Shown here piece after piece: positions 33,018 through 42,400 of a stretch of DNA of 64,000 bases; within the stretch, counting starts at the first letter, position 1, and each line of letters begins with the position of its first letter. The stretch is from NCBI GenBank assembly GCA_002393575.1, contig DGSN01000007.1, forward strand, positions 1 to 64,000. The letters are read 5' to 3'. The DNA is from Prevotellaceae bacterium UBA4361. GTDB taxonomy: Bacteria > Bacteroidota > Bacteroidia > Bacteroidales > Bacteroidaceae. The notes beneath the pieces were generated by a model. That model did not search any database. It had not been told where the DNA came from and worked only from the letters and a program-made list of their open reading frames with translations. The position numbers were made by a program, and so were the translations under genes.

Positions 33018-33266
33018 TTAGACTGGGTTATGGCTGGAGACTTCGAAGTGTCCGCCGTAGGGAGAGAAGTCTGATGGTGAGTCATAAACTTCTATGAGGA
33101 TAGCGTCGCAGAGTCGTTTTCGCTCTGTCTTTCCGATTTCGAAGCAGAGGCTTCGCAAAGAGCATTGCTGGCAAGCCTGAGTACCTTGTTTGTCGGCAGC
33201 ATTCTTCTTGATGATGTGCGTGTCTGGTCCCAGTTTTAGTTTGATAACTCTGGAGATTCTTGCCAT
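33018..33266 (-). CDS. Small Cys-motif protein (82 aa)
   Basis: Basic start (MARISRVIKLKLGPDTHIIK); a CQQCSLRSLCFEIGKTERKR-like zinc knuckle in the middle, then CDAIL. It starts 1 base after the stop of the upstream gene. Function unknown. Confidence 0.5.
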   Translation of the reverse strand: MARISRVIKLKLGPDTHIIKKNAADKQGTQACQQCSLRSLCFEIGKTERKRLCDAILIEVYDSPSDFSPYGGHFEVSSHNPV

Positions 33267-33267
33267 A

Positions 33268-33543
33268 TCATTTTAGATTTTCGTTTTCCAAACGGTGGTA
33301 GTCGGTCAGGAGTCTGTCGTAATCGATTCCACAAGCTTCGAGCTTGTGATTGAGCTTCTGAATGGTTGTGTTGGCTTCTTGAAGACGTTTTTCAAGGTCT
33401 TTCGTCTGAGCCTTGGCTTGTCCCAGTTGTTCGAGTAGTCCCTTAGTGACGTGGCGTTCCTTGAGAAGTTTGTCGTCGAGCTGTGCAGCAACAAAAACCG
33501 CCAGTATCAGGAAGACTGTGAGAATGATGGTTGCAGGTGTCAT
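33268..33543 (-). CDS. Membrane-anchored coiled-coil protein (91 aa)
   Basis: N-terminal hydrophobic segment (TIILTVFLILAVFVAAQL) then a long coiled coil (LLEQLGQAKAQTKDLEKRLQ). The form resembles Rz-like or small anchor proteins, but the position in the accessory operon argues against lysis. Function unknown. Confidence 0.5.
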   Translation of the reverse strand: MTPATIILTVFLILAVFVAAQLDDKLLKERHVTKGLLEQLGQAKAQTKDLEKRLQEANTTIQKLNHKLEACGIDYDRLLTDYHRLENENLK

Positions 33544-33551
33544 AGTTTTTT

Positions 33552-33697
33552 GGTTGATGGGGTTAATGGGTTTGGTGAGAAAGCTCTCGGCTGAGCCGAG
33601 AGGTACGGAGAAACGAAGGACTGAAAGCAGAAGTTTCAGGGACGGTGGAGAGGGGAACCCGAAAGCGAAACTTTTGGGAACGGTGGCAGGAACGGTG
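33552..33697 (+). repeat. R2 and R1 array (three hairpins, extra tail copy)
   Basis: R2 (GATGGGGTTAATGGG), R1a CTCTCGGC/GCCGAGAG (33584-33602, AGAAA tail), R1b CTGAAA/TTTCAG (33621-33639, GACGGTGG tail), R1c CCGAAAG/CTTTTGG (33659-33677, one G.T pair, GAACGGTGGC tail), then an extra AGGAACGGTGGC. This is the whole gap between two genes. Confidence 0.85.
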
Positions 33698-33701
33698 GCT
33701 T

Positions 33702-34091
33702 TTAAAGTTCCAGTTCCTTGGAGAGTCCGAAGAGGTTGAGGGCGTGCTGGAGTTCGTGGACATAACAGACGTTGGAGATGACGGTATCAGGCAGTGACAT
33801 TTCCGTGATGTGGTATTCGATGGAGTAAGTGCCGTCGTTGTATTCCTCGATGGAGAGGTCGAAGTAATCCTCGAATATGCCGTACTTGAATCCTCCGTTT
33901 TTCTCGTCGAAGTTCTTAGCCAAGAATGTCTGTGTGATGAAGATGGGGAAGGCATCCATAACAGAGCACCATGTTTGCAGTTCCTTCGAGAAGAACAGCC
34001 AGTTGCCATCCTTCATTTGCAGTCCTTGAATGGTGTGAGGGTGTCCATTCAGCAGCAGCTTATCACCTATAGTCAAGCCTGTTATTTCCAT
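33702..34091 (-). CDS. YVH-LQ family phage protein, paralogue 1 (129 aa)
   Basis: Begins MEITGLTIGDKLLLNGHPH and ends YVHELQHALNLFGLSKELEL; this C-terminus is the mark of a common small Bacteroidales phage protein family of unknown function. It is paralogous to the next upstream gene (34102-34503) with the same domain order: N-terminal barrel-like GDxxxxNG and C-terminal helix. Confidence 0.6.
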   Translation of the reverse strand: MEITGLTIGDKLLLNGHPHTIQGLQMKDGNWLFFSKELQTWCSVMDAFPIFITQTFLAKNFDEKNGGFKYGIFEDYFDLSIEEYNDGTYSIEYHITEMSLPDTVISNVCYVHELQHALNLFGLSKELEL

Positions 34092-34101
34092 GATTAAGAT
34101 A

Positions 34102-34503
34102 TTAAAGTTCGATGTCTTTTTCTATGCCGATTACTTGTAGGAAGTGCTGGAGCAAGTGTACGTATTTACATTGGCATACAGCAAATTCGTGTTTGCTGAA
34201 ATGGACGAAGGTCTCTATGCGTCCACCATCCCAAATCAGTTGTCCACCACCTTCGATATTGGCAAAGTTGATGTCAGCGATGATAAAGCCAATACCTGTG
34301 TGCTTGAATCCGTTCTTCATGAGGATTTCGGAGGTGAGTGGAATGGGGCGCAGTTCGCTTATCAGACAAGGTTTCTCGTCGGATAATCCTACGTTGCCGT
34401 AATCGTCGATGAATCTTACTTTTTCTTTTTGCTTGTTTATCATCACCCAGTCGCCGATGCTTAGGTTGTAGGGTGTGAAGTAAGGCGTTTGTTTCCGGCT
34501 CAT
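34102..34503 (-). CDS. YVH-LQ family phage protein, paralogue 2 (133 aa)
   Basis: Start chosen at 34503 (MSRKQTPYFTPYNLSIGDWV). C-terminus YVHLLQHFLQVIGIEKDIEL matches paralogue 1. The N-terminal GDWVMINKQKEKVRFIDDYG looks like a small SH3-like barrel. The tandem pair suggests duplication and divergence. Function unknown. Confidence 0.6.
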   Translation of the reverse strand: MSRKQTPYFTPYNLSIGDWVMINKQKEKVRFIDDYGNVGLSDEKPCLISELRPIPLTSEILMKNGFKHTGIGFIIADINFANIEGGGQLIWDGGRIETFVHFSKHEFAVCQCKYVHLLQHFLQVIGIEKDIEL

Positions 34504-34507
34504 GATG

Positions 34508-34849
34508 TCATTTCTTGGTGAGTTTTTGGTAGATTTGGATGAGTTCCTTGTCGGAGGCATGTTGGTGTTCCTTGAGTACGTTCAGGAATTTCTCACGTCC
34601 CAGGGCGCGGTAGAATTTTACGAAGTCCTTGCGGCAGAGGTCGGCGGGTTCGCCTGGTTCGATGGCTTTTTCACGCCCAGCCTTTTCCGCTTCGATGGAG
34701 CATTCGTAGATGTCCTTTCCTTCCTTGTTCACGATGATGTACTCATGTGAGCCGATTTTAACTTCACCTGTATGTCGGGCGATGGAAAAGTAAGTGTTTG
34801 CCCAATATTCTTCTGCCATGCAGACAGGTGCGAAAGTATTAGTTCCCAT
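34508..34849 (-). CDS. Hypothetical protein (113 aa)
   Basis: N-terminal half beta-rich (YFSIARHTGEVKIGSHEYII); C-terminal half helical (DFVKFYRALGREKFLNVL). It overlaps the upstream gene by 11 bases. Function unknown. Confidence 0.45.
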   Translation of the reverse strand: MGTNTFAPVCMAEEYWANTYFSIARHTGEVKIGSHEYIIVNKEGKDIYECSIEAEKAGREKAIEPGEPADLCRKDFVKFYRALGREKFLNVLKEHQHASDKELIQIYQKLTKK

Positions 34850-35360
34850 GAAAGTAAACTTGAAATAAGAAAACGAAGAATGCGAATGCTACGAGCCATC
34901 CTAAGATGGTGAAGAGGAAGGTGATTTTCCATGTGCGTCGAGCCGAACGCTCGTATGAATGTGCCTTATTGATGCTGGCAAGGTTTTCGCCAAAGCAAGT
35001 ATCGAACAAGCTTCTCACGTAATTAGTAGCAAAGACTGAAATTCTTCTTCTCTCTTCCTCAGACAGCAAGACGAGTGGCTTGTCGGTGTTGTCATCCATC
35101 GATGGGGCATAGATATAGAGAGAGGATGGCTTGCAGTCCAGTTCGTAAGAGTGTTTCAGGTCATCGCAACCGATGTTTGTTTTTCTGACTTCTGCACGGA
35201 TGCGGACTTCGAACACGCCGTATTGCTCGTATAGTTCTCGCGCTCGTTTCTCAATCTGCTTGGCGTTTGCTCGTGCCAGACTGAGGATTCGCTTGTAGTC
35301 TGATTCGTTCAGCTCGATTTTGGGGTGAACGTAGGGTTCTTTGAGGTAAGTGTTTGCCAT
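34839..35360 (-). CDS. Tail-anchored membrane protein (173 aa)
   Basis: Charged helical N-terminal domain (residues 15-60), a polar middle, and a C-terminal membrane segment (FLFTILGWLVAFAFFVFLF) near residues 149-167. No signal peptide, so the domain stays in the cytoplasm. Function unknown. Confidence 0.5.
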   Translation of the reverse strand: MANTYLKEPYVHPKIELNESDYKRILSLARANAKQIEKRARELYEQYGVFEVRIRAEVRKTNIGCDDLKHSYELDCKPSSLYIYAPSMDDNTDKPLVLLSEEERRRISVFATNYVRSLFDTCFGENLASINKAHSYERSARRTWKITFLFTILGWLVAFAFFVFLFQVYFHGN

Positions 35361-35368
35361 TTGTTTTT

Positions 35369-35545
35369 GGGGTTTATGGGGTTAATGGTTTTTATGAGTG
35401 GGCTCTCGGCTGAGCCGAGAGGTACGGAGAAACGAAGGACTGAAAGCAGAACTTTCGGGGACGGTGGAGAGGGGAACCTGAAAGCGAAACTTTTGAGAAC
35501 GGTGGCTTTTGAAACCCGAAACAAAATTTCGGGGGACGGTGGCTG
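35369..35545 (+). repeat. R2 and R1 array (four hairpins)
   Basis: R1 arms in order: CTCTCGGC/GCCGAGAG (35403-35421, AGAAA tail); CTGAAAG/CTTTCGG (35440-35458, two wobble or changed pairs); CTGAAAG/CTTTTGA (35478-35496, decayed); CCGAAA/TTTCGG (35516-35532). Three ACGGTGG tails are present. It fills the gap between two - strand genes. Confidence 0.85.
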
Positions 35546-35551
35546 GAGGGG

Positions 35552-35770
35552 TTAAGTGGCATCGACCCATTGAGAAAGTCGGAGTGCTCCGATTCTTGGT
35601 TCGTATTCGTTACAGCATTTTTTGTATCGTGCCACAAACCTTTCTTTGGTGATTTTGCATTCCGCTATAATAGGGTTTTCTTTGACTCGCCTCATACAGA
35701 TGGCGTGTTTGCAGTCCATGCAGCAGACGCCCGTCTGTTGTTTCTTTGTTTTCTTTGATGCTACAGCCAT
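35552..35770 (-). CDS. Small Cys-rich protein (72 aa)
   Basis: Motif CCMDCKHAICMRRVKENP with later CKITKERF and KKCCNEY: a likely zinc-binding small protein. It overlaps the methyltransferase 3' end by 10 bases and is coupled to it. Function unknown. Confidence 0.5.
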   Translation of the reverse strand: MAVASKKTKKQQTGVCCMDCKHAICMRRVKENPIIAECKITKERFVARYKKCCNEYEPRIGALRLSQWVDAT

Positions 35771-37431
35771 TTCTCGTTGAGTAGTTTCGTGCAGAGTGCT
35801 TCACACAGCTTCTGTGCCATGCCCACCTCTACCGCGTTGCCAATGAATTTCTTTTGTTCCGCCTGAGTACCAATGAGGATGTAGTCGGAAGGGAATCCCA
35901 TGATGCGTTTCAGTTCCATTACTGTGAGCATTCGCATTTTGATGTCGATGATGCCGTACATTGCCATGAATTCCTTGATTTGTCGAGTCATGGGTGAGTC
36001 GTGCTCATAGATTTCGATGGCGAGGTCGCCTTGTTCCGTGCTGACCAGGTAAGGAGGCATCTTGTCCATCCGTGCAATGAGTGTGAAACAAGGCTTTTCG
36101 ATGCTTCCTCCATCGCTTTGGAACGAATACGGATTCATTAGGTACTGAGATGACGCTAATCTTAGCTTGTCGAAAGGCACGTCTGGCATGGGAGCATCCA
36201 TGTCGATACTTACGAGGGCGTGTCGCTCCTTGGTGGTGATGGTAGGGTTGGGTTCATCGATAGAGCTGTTGTAGCCATTTCCGAAATAGGCAGTCACGAA
36301 AGCGTGTCGGTCCTTTGTGGTGATGGTAGAAGCTGGTACGTTGAGAGAATGATTATGCTCGTTACCACCATAATACTCAGAGATGAAACGTGCAGATACC
36401 AGAGCGTGATGATCCACGCACGTGACTGTGCCCGCTGGCTGTTCGATGCTTTGATTCTTGCTCATCGGTTCACCTGAAAACTGCTTACTGAGAAAATTCA
36501 GTTTGACCAATCCGAGGCGGTTCTGTACCGCCACGGTGGGACAAGGCTCGTCGATGGAGGGTGCGTTATGCTGTGCGGACTGGTTCATGGAATTGTACTT
36601 GAGAATCCAAGCGTCGTGCTTGTCCTTTCCACCTGCCACGAACTTCACCAGTCCTGCATAGATGCGCTGAAGTGTTTTCTCGCAGAGCGGCTTCTTACGT
36701 TGAAATATGCTTGTCCCTTCCTCTTGGAGGTCGAGCACATCGCGGACGGCTTTCCATTTCTTGTAGGTGAGGAACATGCCAGAGTCGCCATCCTTGGCGT
36801 ATGTAGGTATAGGGAAAGCGATGGGTAGTCCGATTTGTGCGAAGAGTCCGAAGAACCTTTTCCTTGAAGTGTATGCGCCAAAGTCAGCGGCATTGAGGAT
36901 GCGGTAATCGAATTCATAGCCATAGGCGTTCACCTGCTTCACCCATCGGACATAATCCGCGCCGTTGAACCGAGATAGTGGGTGTCCGTTCTCGTCGAGT
37001 TTTCCCCACGACATGAATTCCTCCACATTCTCTATTTGGATATAGTTGGGTTTGATGGTTTTGATATAGCGGAACAGGTGTTCAGCGAGTGTGCGGCTGT
37101 CCGCATCCCTTGGCTGTCCTCCCTTTGCCTTCGAGAAGTTCGTGCATTCCAGCGATGCCCACAGTACGACGCGTGCGTCAGGGTATAGGCTCTTCATCTT
37201 GTGCAGGTGCTCGATGAGCGGAGTGAGTTCCAGTGTGCGAATATCCTCCATGAAGTGCAGGGCGTCGGGATGGTTAGCCTGGTGCGAGAGGATGGCATTG
37301 GCATCATGGTTGACACAAGCAATCACCTTGGCGCATTTAGAGCCGTTGATGGTTGCATGTTCAACGCCAGTGGACGTTCCACCAGCCCCACAGAAGAGGT
37401 CTATATATAATAGGTAAGGACAGGAGCTCAT
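35761..37431 (-). CDS. DNA (cytosine-5) methyltransferase (556 aa)
   Basis: Start at 37431 (MSSCPYLLYIDLFCGAGG); the frame upstream is R1 repeat sequence. Motif I is IDLFCGAGG (10-18). The motif IV loop is SLECTNFSKAKGG with catalytic Cys96 preceded by Glu instead of the usual Pro. Motif VI is ENVEEF (134-139), motif VIII-like SRKRFFG (189-195), and motif IX/X FIGNAVEVGMAQKL is near the C-terminus. The repeated TITTKxRHALV segments form the target recognition part. First gene of the - strand operon; it probably protects phage DNA from host restriction. Confidence 0.85.
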   Translation of the reverse strand: MSSCPYLLYIDLFCGAGGTSTGVEHATINGSKCAKVIACVNHDANAILSHQANHPDALHFMEDIRTLELTPLIEHLHKMKSLYPDARVVLWASLECTNFSKAKGGQPRDADSRTLAEHLFRYIKTIKPNYIQIENVEEFMSWGKLDENGHPLSRFNGADYVRWVKQVNAYGYEFDYRILNAADFGAYTSRKRFFGLFAQIGLPIAFPIPTYAKDGDSGMFLTYKKWKAVRDVLDLQEEGTSIFQRKKPLCEKTLQRIYAGLVKFVAGGKDKHDAWILKYNSMNQSAQHNAPSIDEPCPTVAVQNRLGLVKLNFLSKQFSGEPMSKNQSIEQPAGTVTCVDHHALVSARFISEYYGGNEHNHSLNVPASTITTKDRHAFVTAYFGNGYNSSIDEPNPTITTKERHALVSIDMDAPMPDVPFDKLRLASSQYLMNPYSFQSDGGSIEKPCFTLIARMDKMPPYLVSTEQGDLAIEIYEHDSPMTRQIKEFMAMYGIIDIKMRMLTVMELKRIMGFPSDYILIGTQAEQKKFIGNAVEVGMAQKLCEALCTKLLNEKWL

Positions 37432-37452
37432 AGATTTCTTTCTTTCTGATGA

Positions 37453-37520
37453 CCGAAAGCAGAACTTTCGGGAACGGTGGTTTTTTCTGAACCCGAAAGC
37501 AGAACTTTCGGGAACGGTGG
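37453..37520 (+). repeat. Two perfect tandem R1 copies
   Basis: CCGAAAG-CAGAA-CTTTCGG-GAACGGTGG at 37453-37480 and again at 37493-37520, 40 bases apart. They lie in the leader of the methyltransferase operon. Confidence 0.9.
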
Positions 37521-37593
37521 TTTTTGGAAAGTAGATTCGCAGAGGGTGCGAAAATGGATTTGTAAAAAATTTTATCTCTTTAAAATTCGCTTG

Positions 37594-37624
37594 CAAATAT
37601 AGCAGATAAATTTTTATCAACAAA
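37594..37624 (-). promoter_or_regulatory. Promoter of the - strand accessory operon
   Basis: On the - strand, TTTG (37624-37621), 19 bases, TATATTTG (37601-37594): a textbook Bacteroidetes promoter. The spacer holds the palindrome GATAAA-TT-TTTATC (37605-37618), a likely operator. Confidence 0.8.
37605..37618. promoter_or_regulatory. Operator-like palindrome (left)
   Basis: GATAAATTTTTATC, perfect palindrome around a 2-base centre, inside the spacer of the - strand promoter. Confidence 0.5.
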
Positions 37625-37695
37625 AATTTTTATGCAAAAAATTACGAATTGCCTAAAATATTTTCACACAAATAAATTTTTACCTCAAAATAATT

Positions 37696-37726
37696 TTTGT
37701 GTAGGATAAAATTTTTATTATATTTG
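37696..37726 (+). promoter_or_regulatory. Promoter of the regulator gene
   Basis: TTTG (37696-37699), 19 bases, TATATTTG (37719-37726). The regulator start codon is 18 bases on. The spacer contains ATAAAATTTTTAT (37706-37718), matching the left operator. Confidence 0.8.
37706..37718. promoter_or_regulatory. Operator-like palindrome (right)
   Basis: ATAAAA-T-TTTTAT, palindromic, inside the spacer of the + strand promoter. Confidence 0.5.
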
Positions 37727-37744
37727 CACAAAAATAAAACACAC

Positions 37745-38401
37745 ATGTATAAGTTCAATCAGAAACTGCTTCAGCTCTTTCCCTTGCTGACGAGTAAGAA
37801 TCTTTTGGAGGTTCGAAAGTTGATAGAGGAAGACAGTGACGAGTTGCAGAAGATGAAGCGTAGGAAGCGAGTACGTCTTTCCACACTTATCTACTACTGC
37901 AACCGCTACTGGATTGGGACGAGTGCATTTATCACGCCCGATGGTGAGGGAGAGAACGACTACAAGGTGTTTAAAGGGAAGTGGACGGACATCACCTTTG
38001 ACATCCAGACGTTGCTGAGTGACTTGCTTTCCCGTCCAGGTGTGTCAAGTAAAATCAAGCTAAGGAAAGTGCTTGGAACGAATCAAGTCACTTTCGACCA
38101 GTGGTTTCCGCCGAAGGACGACAAGCCTTCGAATATATGGGTAGGAGAATTCTTACGTTTGTGCGATGCTTTCTCTTTGAATCCGAGTAAGTATCTGATA
38201 GACAAGAATTCCCCCGTGAAAGACATCTATAAGAGTTTGGACTACCAGAAGCAGGGAGAAACAAATATCACGATAGGCTTGTTGCGTGTTCAGATTAGCA
38301 AGCTGGAGGAGAAAATCGAGGAGATGCAGAAGGAGAATAAAGCCTTACGTGCTCGTATTCTGAAGAGTGCCTATACGCGAGAAGAGTCAAAGGACGAATG
38401 A
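37745..38401 (+). CDS. Putative transcriptional regulator of the divergent control region (218 aa)
   Basis: Basic middle (KMKRRKRVRLSTLI). An HTH-like stretch lies around residues 110-165 (GVSSKIKLRKVLGTNQVTF, then LRLCDAFSLNPSKYL), reminiscent of repressor-type helix-turn-helix proteins. The C-terminal coiled coil (ISKLEEKIEEMQKENKAL) is for dimerisation. It is transcribed divergently from the methyltransferase operon from a promoter carrying an operator-like palindrome, as a self-regulated switch gene would be. The 3' end overlaps the convergent tail gene by 15 bases. The DNA-binding role is inferred. Confidence 0.6.
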   Translation: MYKFNQKLLQLFPLLTSKNLLEVRKLIEEDSDELQKMKRRKRVRLSTLIYYCNRYWIGTSAFITPDGEGENDYKVFKGKWTDITFDIQTLLSDLLSRPGVSSKIKLRKVLGTNQVTFDQWFPPKDDKPSNIWVGEFLRLCDAFSLNPSKYLIDKNSPVKDIYKSLDYQKQGETNITIGLLRVQISKLEEKIEEMQKENKALRARILKSAYTREESKDE

Positions 38402-39478
38402 TGTGATGGATGATCCGTTCAGGGCAGGAGTCACGTCGAAGTCCACCGACTGAAGATTCTGAGTTTTCTTATCGTAGATGGTGACTTTCTCATCGGTTGG
38501 TTTGATGGTGCAAGGAACCCATAGTCCTTCCATCATCATCCAGAAGTGCTTCGCCGAGAGAAATTCCGTTGCCCACCATGCAATCCATTCCCTTGTCTGA
38601 GGTCCAGACGAGCATCCGTAGAACTCCGTGCCTTCCGCCTGTATCATGGTTCGAACAGGAGCAGGATGAAACGATGGGGTTTGTGAGAGGTTTGTTTCTT
38701 CACTTTCCGATTCCCATTCAAGACTTTCCTTTGACAGTGCAGAAACCGTCTCTACCACTCCGAAGGCATTCACGAAGGCGAAGAGTCGTCTATCAGCGTT
38801 TGTCTCTCCGAATACCCGTCGCATTCCGTCGAAGTACGTGTTCATCCCTTGGATGATGGTCGCGTTTGTTGCTACCACCCGTTTGAGTTGCGTATCGAAA
38901 TAGGCATGAGTAATGATGTCGCCCACAGCATACACCTCTCCGTTGGCAGGTTTGCGAGTTAGGTCAGAAAAGCTGATTGGGTATTCCGAAGGGAAGTGAG
39001 CGGTTTTGTACCGCTCGAATGCCGACAATCCTCCAGCCACGCCAATTCCGTTGACGGCAGGCTGTTCGTTGACGTATCCTCCAAAGATGGCTTCGGGCGA
39101 GTCGTAGCGCACGTTTTTCAGCATGTATTCATCCTTGGCGTAGAGGTGGTATTTGATGAATGGGTAGGTGAATGACGCACCGCTTTGCAATATCTCGTTG
39201 GCATCTGGGATGAACGGAGCCAGTGCCGAGCGTATTGCCGACGAAATATCGAACGGAATTGACTGTCCCGATGCAGCTTCGGCAGAGAACGGATGTTCAG
39301 AAGTGACCGCCGTGTAGTCACCGTTTTCATCATAGAGCAGGAATGTGCAAGCCACTCTGAGCTTTACCTTGCAGAGGTATGCAGTAGCAGGGAATGTGCC
39401 CGCCACCACTTGCACGATAATGGGAGAATGTGCGAAGTTCAGTCCTTCGCCTTGAGTGAGAGGTCCGAATGATGCCAT
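38387..39478 (-). CDS. Distal-tail / baseplate-type protein (363 aa)
   Basis: Strand-rich protein starting MASFGPLTQGEGLNFAHSPI; cohesive domains at residues 20-120 and 190-300. A Trp-rich segment REWIAWWATEFLSAKHFW lies near the C-terminus. It follows the 1009-aa tail gene by 5 bases on the same strand, forming a two-gene operon from the phage promoter at 42572. Its likely place is the tail tip, by neighbourhood. No specific family. Confidence 0.55.
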   Translation of the reverse strand: MASFGPLTQGEGLNFAHSPIIVQVVAGTFPATAYLCKVKLRVACTFLLYDENGDYTAVTSEHPFSAEAASGQSIPFDISSAIRSALAPFIPDANEILQSGASFTYPFIKYHLYAKDEYMLKNVRYDSPEAIFGGYVNEQPAVNGIGVAGGLSAFERYKTAHFPSEYPISFSDLTRKPANGEVYAVGDIITHAYFDTQLKRVVATNATIIQGMNTYFDGMRRVFGETNADRRLFAFVNAFGVVETVSALSKESLEWESESEETNLSQTPSFHPAPVRTMIQAEGTEFYGCSSGPQTREWIAWWATEFLSAKHFWMMMEGLWVPCTIKPTDEKVTIYDKKTQNLQSVDFDVTPALNGSSITSFVL

Positions 39479-39483
39479 GTTAA

Positions 39484-42400
39484 TTAAGAGATGTAGTAGA
39501 GTTCGATATTCACATCCGAGAGTCCCTTTTTGTTATCGAGGGAAAAGAGGATGCGGTTGATGAGTCCCACGAGGTCGTTTATTTTGTATTTCTTCTTGAA
39601 ATCGATGTTGATAAGGTCGGCTATTTCCATGTGTCCCGTGATGAATGCCGTATTTCGGTGTCGAATCCAGTAGGAATACGCCGAATAAAACTTGTCCATG
39701 AGTCCACGGTAAGCTGCTATTGTCGGTTCGACAGGGTAGTAGTCGGACTCTATCTTCTGTGCGATGGCGATGTTCGTCACTCTCCTGCTTCGTCCGCTCA
39801 CCTCCGACACGTCAGTAATGCCGTAAGCGATATTGGCGAGTTGTATGTATGTGGCTGCATCGATGAAGTCTGCATCCACGCGGATGATGAGTCCTTGTGT
39901 GTCGGCAGCGAGAAAATCCTCTGCATAGCGGATATGCTCGTTCACGTAATCCTCCAATTCCGCTGGTGTGAGTACGAGGGTAGAAGATATGATAGGTGTG
40001 ATGAGCAGTCGTCTCTCGCGATTCTTCTTATCCCTTGTTGTCAGTAGCGTAGCGAAGGTGCGTTGTCCTGAGTATTCCGACATTGACCATCCTGCCAGCA
40101 GCATTTCGTTGTAGAATGTCTGGTGTACGCCCGTGTGTGTCGTGATATTCCCGTCCGAGAAGTACGTGTTGAGCAAGTCGATTGCGTCGCTTTGGCTTTC
40201 GACGGTGTGCATGGTACGCTGATGGTAGATGCCAGCAGGGGTTTGTTTCTCCGCCCTGAGTTTGAGCGAGAAGCGGTTTTCCAGTTCGCCACCGATGGAT
40301 TCCTCCGTACCGTTATAGTCGAAAACACTGCCCTCGTAGTCGAGCGTGTCGATATGAAAGGCATAGTCCTTTGGTACGGTATTCCATTTGCTGTTTCCTT
40401 CACCGTCATAGTTGGTATCGAAGATTTCCACGCCGCCCGCGTTGCCAGGTCCTCGCATGATGCCGAGCGTGAATCCTGCGTCATAGTTCTGGAAAGGGGA
40501 ATCCTCGTAAGGCGTGAAGAATGTCGTGTATTTGTTGATGGTGCGTTGCGATGTCTGCTCTCTGTTTCCGTTAGCGTCGTAGGAGCGTCCGTCGCGTGCG
40601 CTGTAGGCTTCATCCAGTTTTTTCAGATAAGCCTCACGGTAGGAGTAGCGAGCCTTGAAGGTATAGCTACAGCGGTAAGTCATCGTATCATAAAAAACCC
40701 TGCCGTCGATGGTGCGCTTCGGTCCATAGGTGGTGAGGTATTTCACAGGCACTGTCTTTTCCTCAAGTCCGTTTATTTCCTCTGCTATCAGCACCGCATA
40801 TCGCGTTGTGCTATGACTCTCTTCCCTCTCCCCCTGGCTCGAAGTCCTGTTGGCAGTCCTACCAGAAGACTTTGATTCGTCGTCGTCCTCGCTGAATACG
40901 ACTGCATTCACGATGGCGGGCGCGAAGCCTATCGTCAGTTCCTCCACGTAGTCGCTGTCCGTGCAGTCTCCGTCCTCTGCGGCGTTGTATTGTCCCACTT
41001 CGACGAGTACAGGGTAGAGTTCATCCACGTCCTCTGCTTCCTCGTTGATTTTGGTTCGGTAAGCGTTGCCCGTTGTCGGATCAATGTAGCATGTGTCGTC
41101 GTTAACCGATGCCGATATGTACTTGTAGGACTGTAGCTGTGACTTGAAGAAGTCTTGGTAGTTGTAGGATGTGTCTCCGTCGTCACCTCCGTACCTGAGT
41201 CTGAAGCCACGCACCAGGTTCTCGCCCTTGTGCACCTCGCTCACCTCGATATTGAGGTCGTGCTGCTGGTTATCTTCGAGGATGTCTTTTACGTAGTACA
41301 TTTCGATGGCTTGCTCATCGCTGGAATAGTCGAATCGTGCGCAGAAGGCGTTCTGTATGGATTCCATCACCTCCTTCACATCCTTATTCGGGAAGTTCTT
41401 CGAGTTGGCATAGACCGTATTGCCGACTGCTACGTACTGTAAATGCGTCTCTCGGATGGCGCTTGCCACTTCCTTGATTTCGAGTCCGTACCTGTCTGCA
41501 AATCTCTCCTGAGAGCGAAACACCACGCGAGCCGTCCCTTTGTCGTAGTTGCACTGCGTCGTGAAGAACGCCAGTCGGTTGTAGTCGTCCATGTCCGTGA
41601 GTCGGTTCGACTTGACATAGACGTTGATATGCTGAAAGAGGCAGTCGAAAAAATAAGGCACATAGAAGCAAGTGCCGTAGAGCGGTATTCTGGAGTTACG
41701 TGCTGTCTCGATGTCCTCTTCCGTAGGCTGAAGAGCATTTTCCTCGTCGAGTACGGGGTCGAACACATCGTATTGTCGAACAGACTTCCACGAGTTCGAC
41801 TCTTCATCCTTGACCCTTCGCTGTATGCAGGTTCGCACGTTGCAGAACTTGGCGGCAGGGTATGGCAACGACACGTTGATGTCCGACACCATGTGTTCGA
41901 AGTCCTGTTCCCGTCCACTCATGGAATGTCGGTTGATGGCAAACACGTTTTCAGGGATGGCGATGTCGAAATCCTCTTCCATCTCCGAATAGGTGATAGG
42001 ATATGTATGTCCGTTCCTTTCCTCGACATGCGTGACGAATCGTATGAATGCGTTTGTGTCGGAGTAGTCTCCTTCCAGTTCGTATTGTAATGCGCACTCC
42101 AGATGGTCGAACACCGTTCCCACGGGTATCTTGTCCTTGACTGGTACATCCTGGCAGTTCATACCATCTATGAGTTTAGACAGCTCCTGACCGTTGGAGA
42201 CGAGCGCGATGGGGATATGACCCTCTTCTATCTCCACCTCCGCTTCCACCTCTACCTTTCCCGTGCAGAAAGGCAGTCCTTTGACGTATAGCGAGAACGG
42301 CTTCTCGTGCAGTCGTTCATAGATGGACTGTCCGTGCAGTTCATCTATATTGCCGAAGAGTTCGCGGTTTGCCTCGCAGCTCAGCAGGAAGTTGTAAGAA

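Larger units (their letters stand above)
37432..37744. other. Divergent control region between methyltransferase operon and regulator
   Basis: 313 bases without a gene: two R1 copies on the left, then a very AT-rich core with two opposed promoters and operator-like palindromes (listed separately). No ORF. Confidence 0.7.

Noticed and set aside
35761..37431. Methyltransferase inactive because motif IV lacks the usual Pro (ECTNFS)
   Set aside because: The catalytic Cys and the other motifs are present, and as far as I recall this variant occurs in other Bacteroidales phage methyltransferases, so loss of activity cannot be concluded.
40123..40875. Plus-strand frame (250 aa) within the 1009-aa tail gene
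   Set aside because: Shadow of the longer - strand gene, which has a promoter and a good start.
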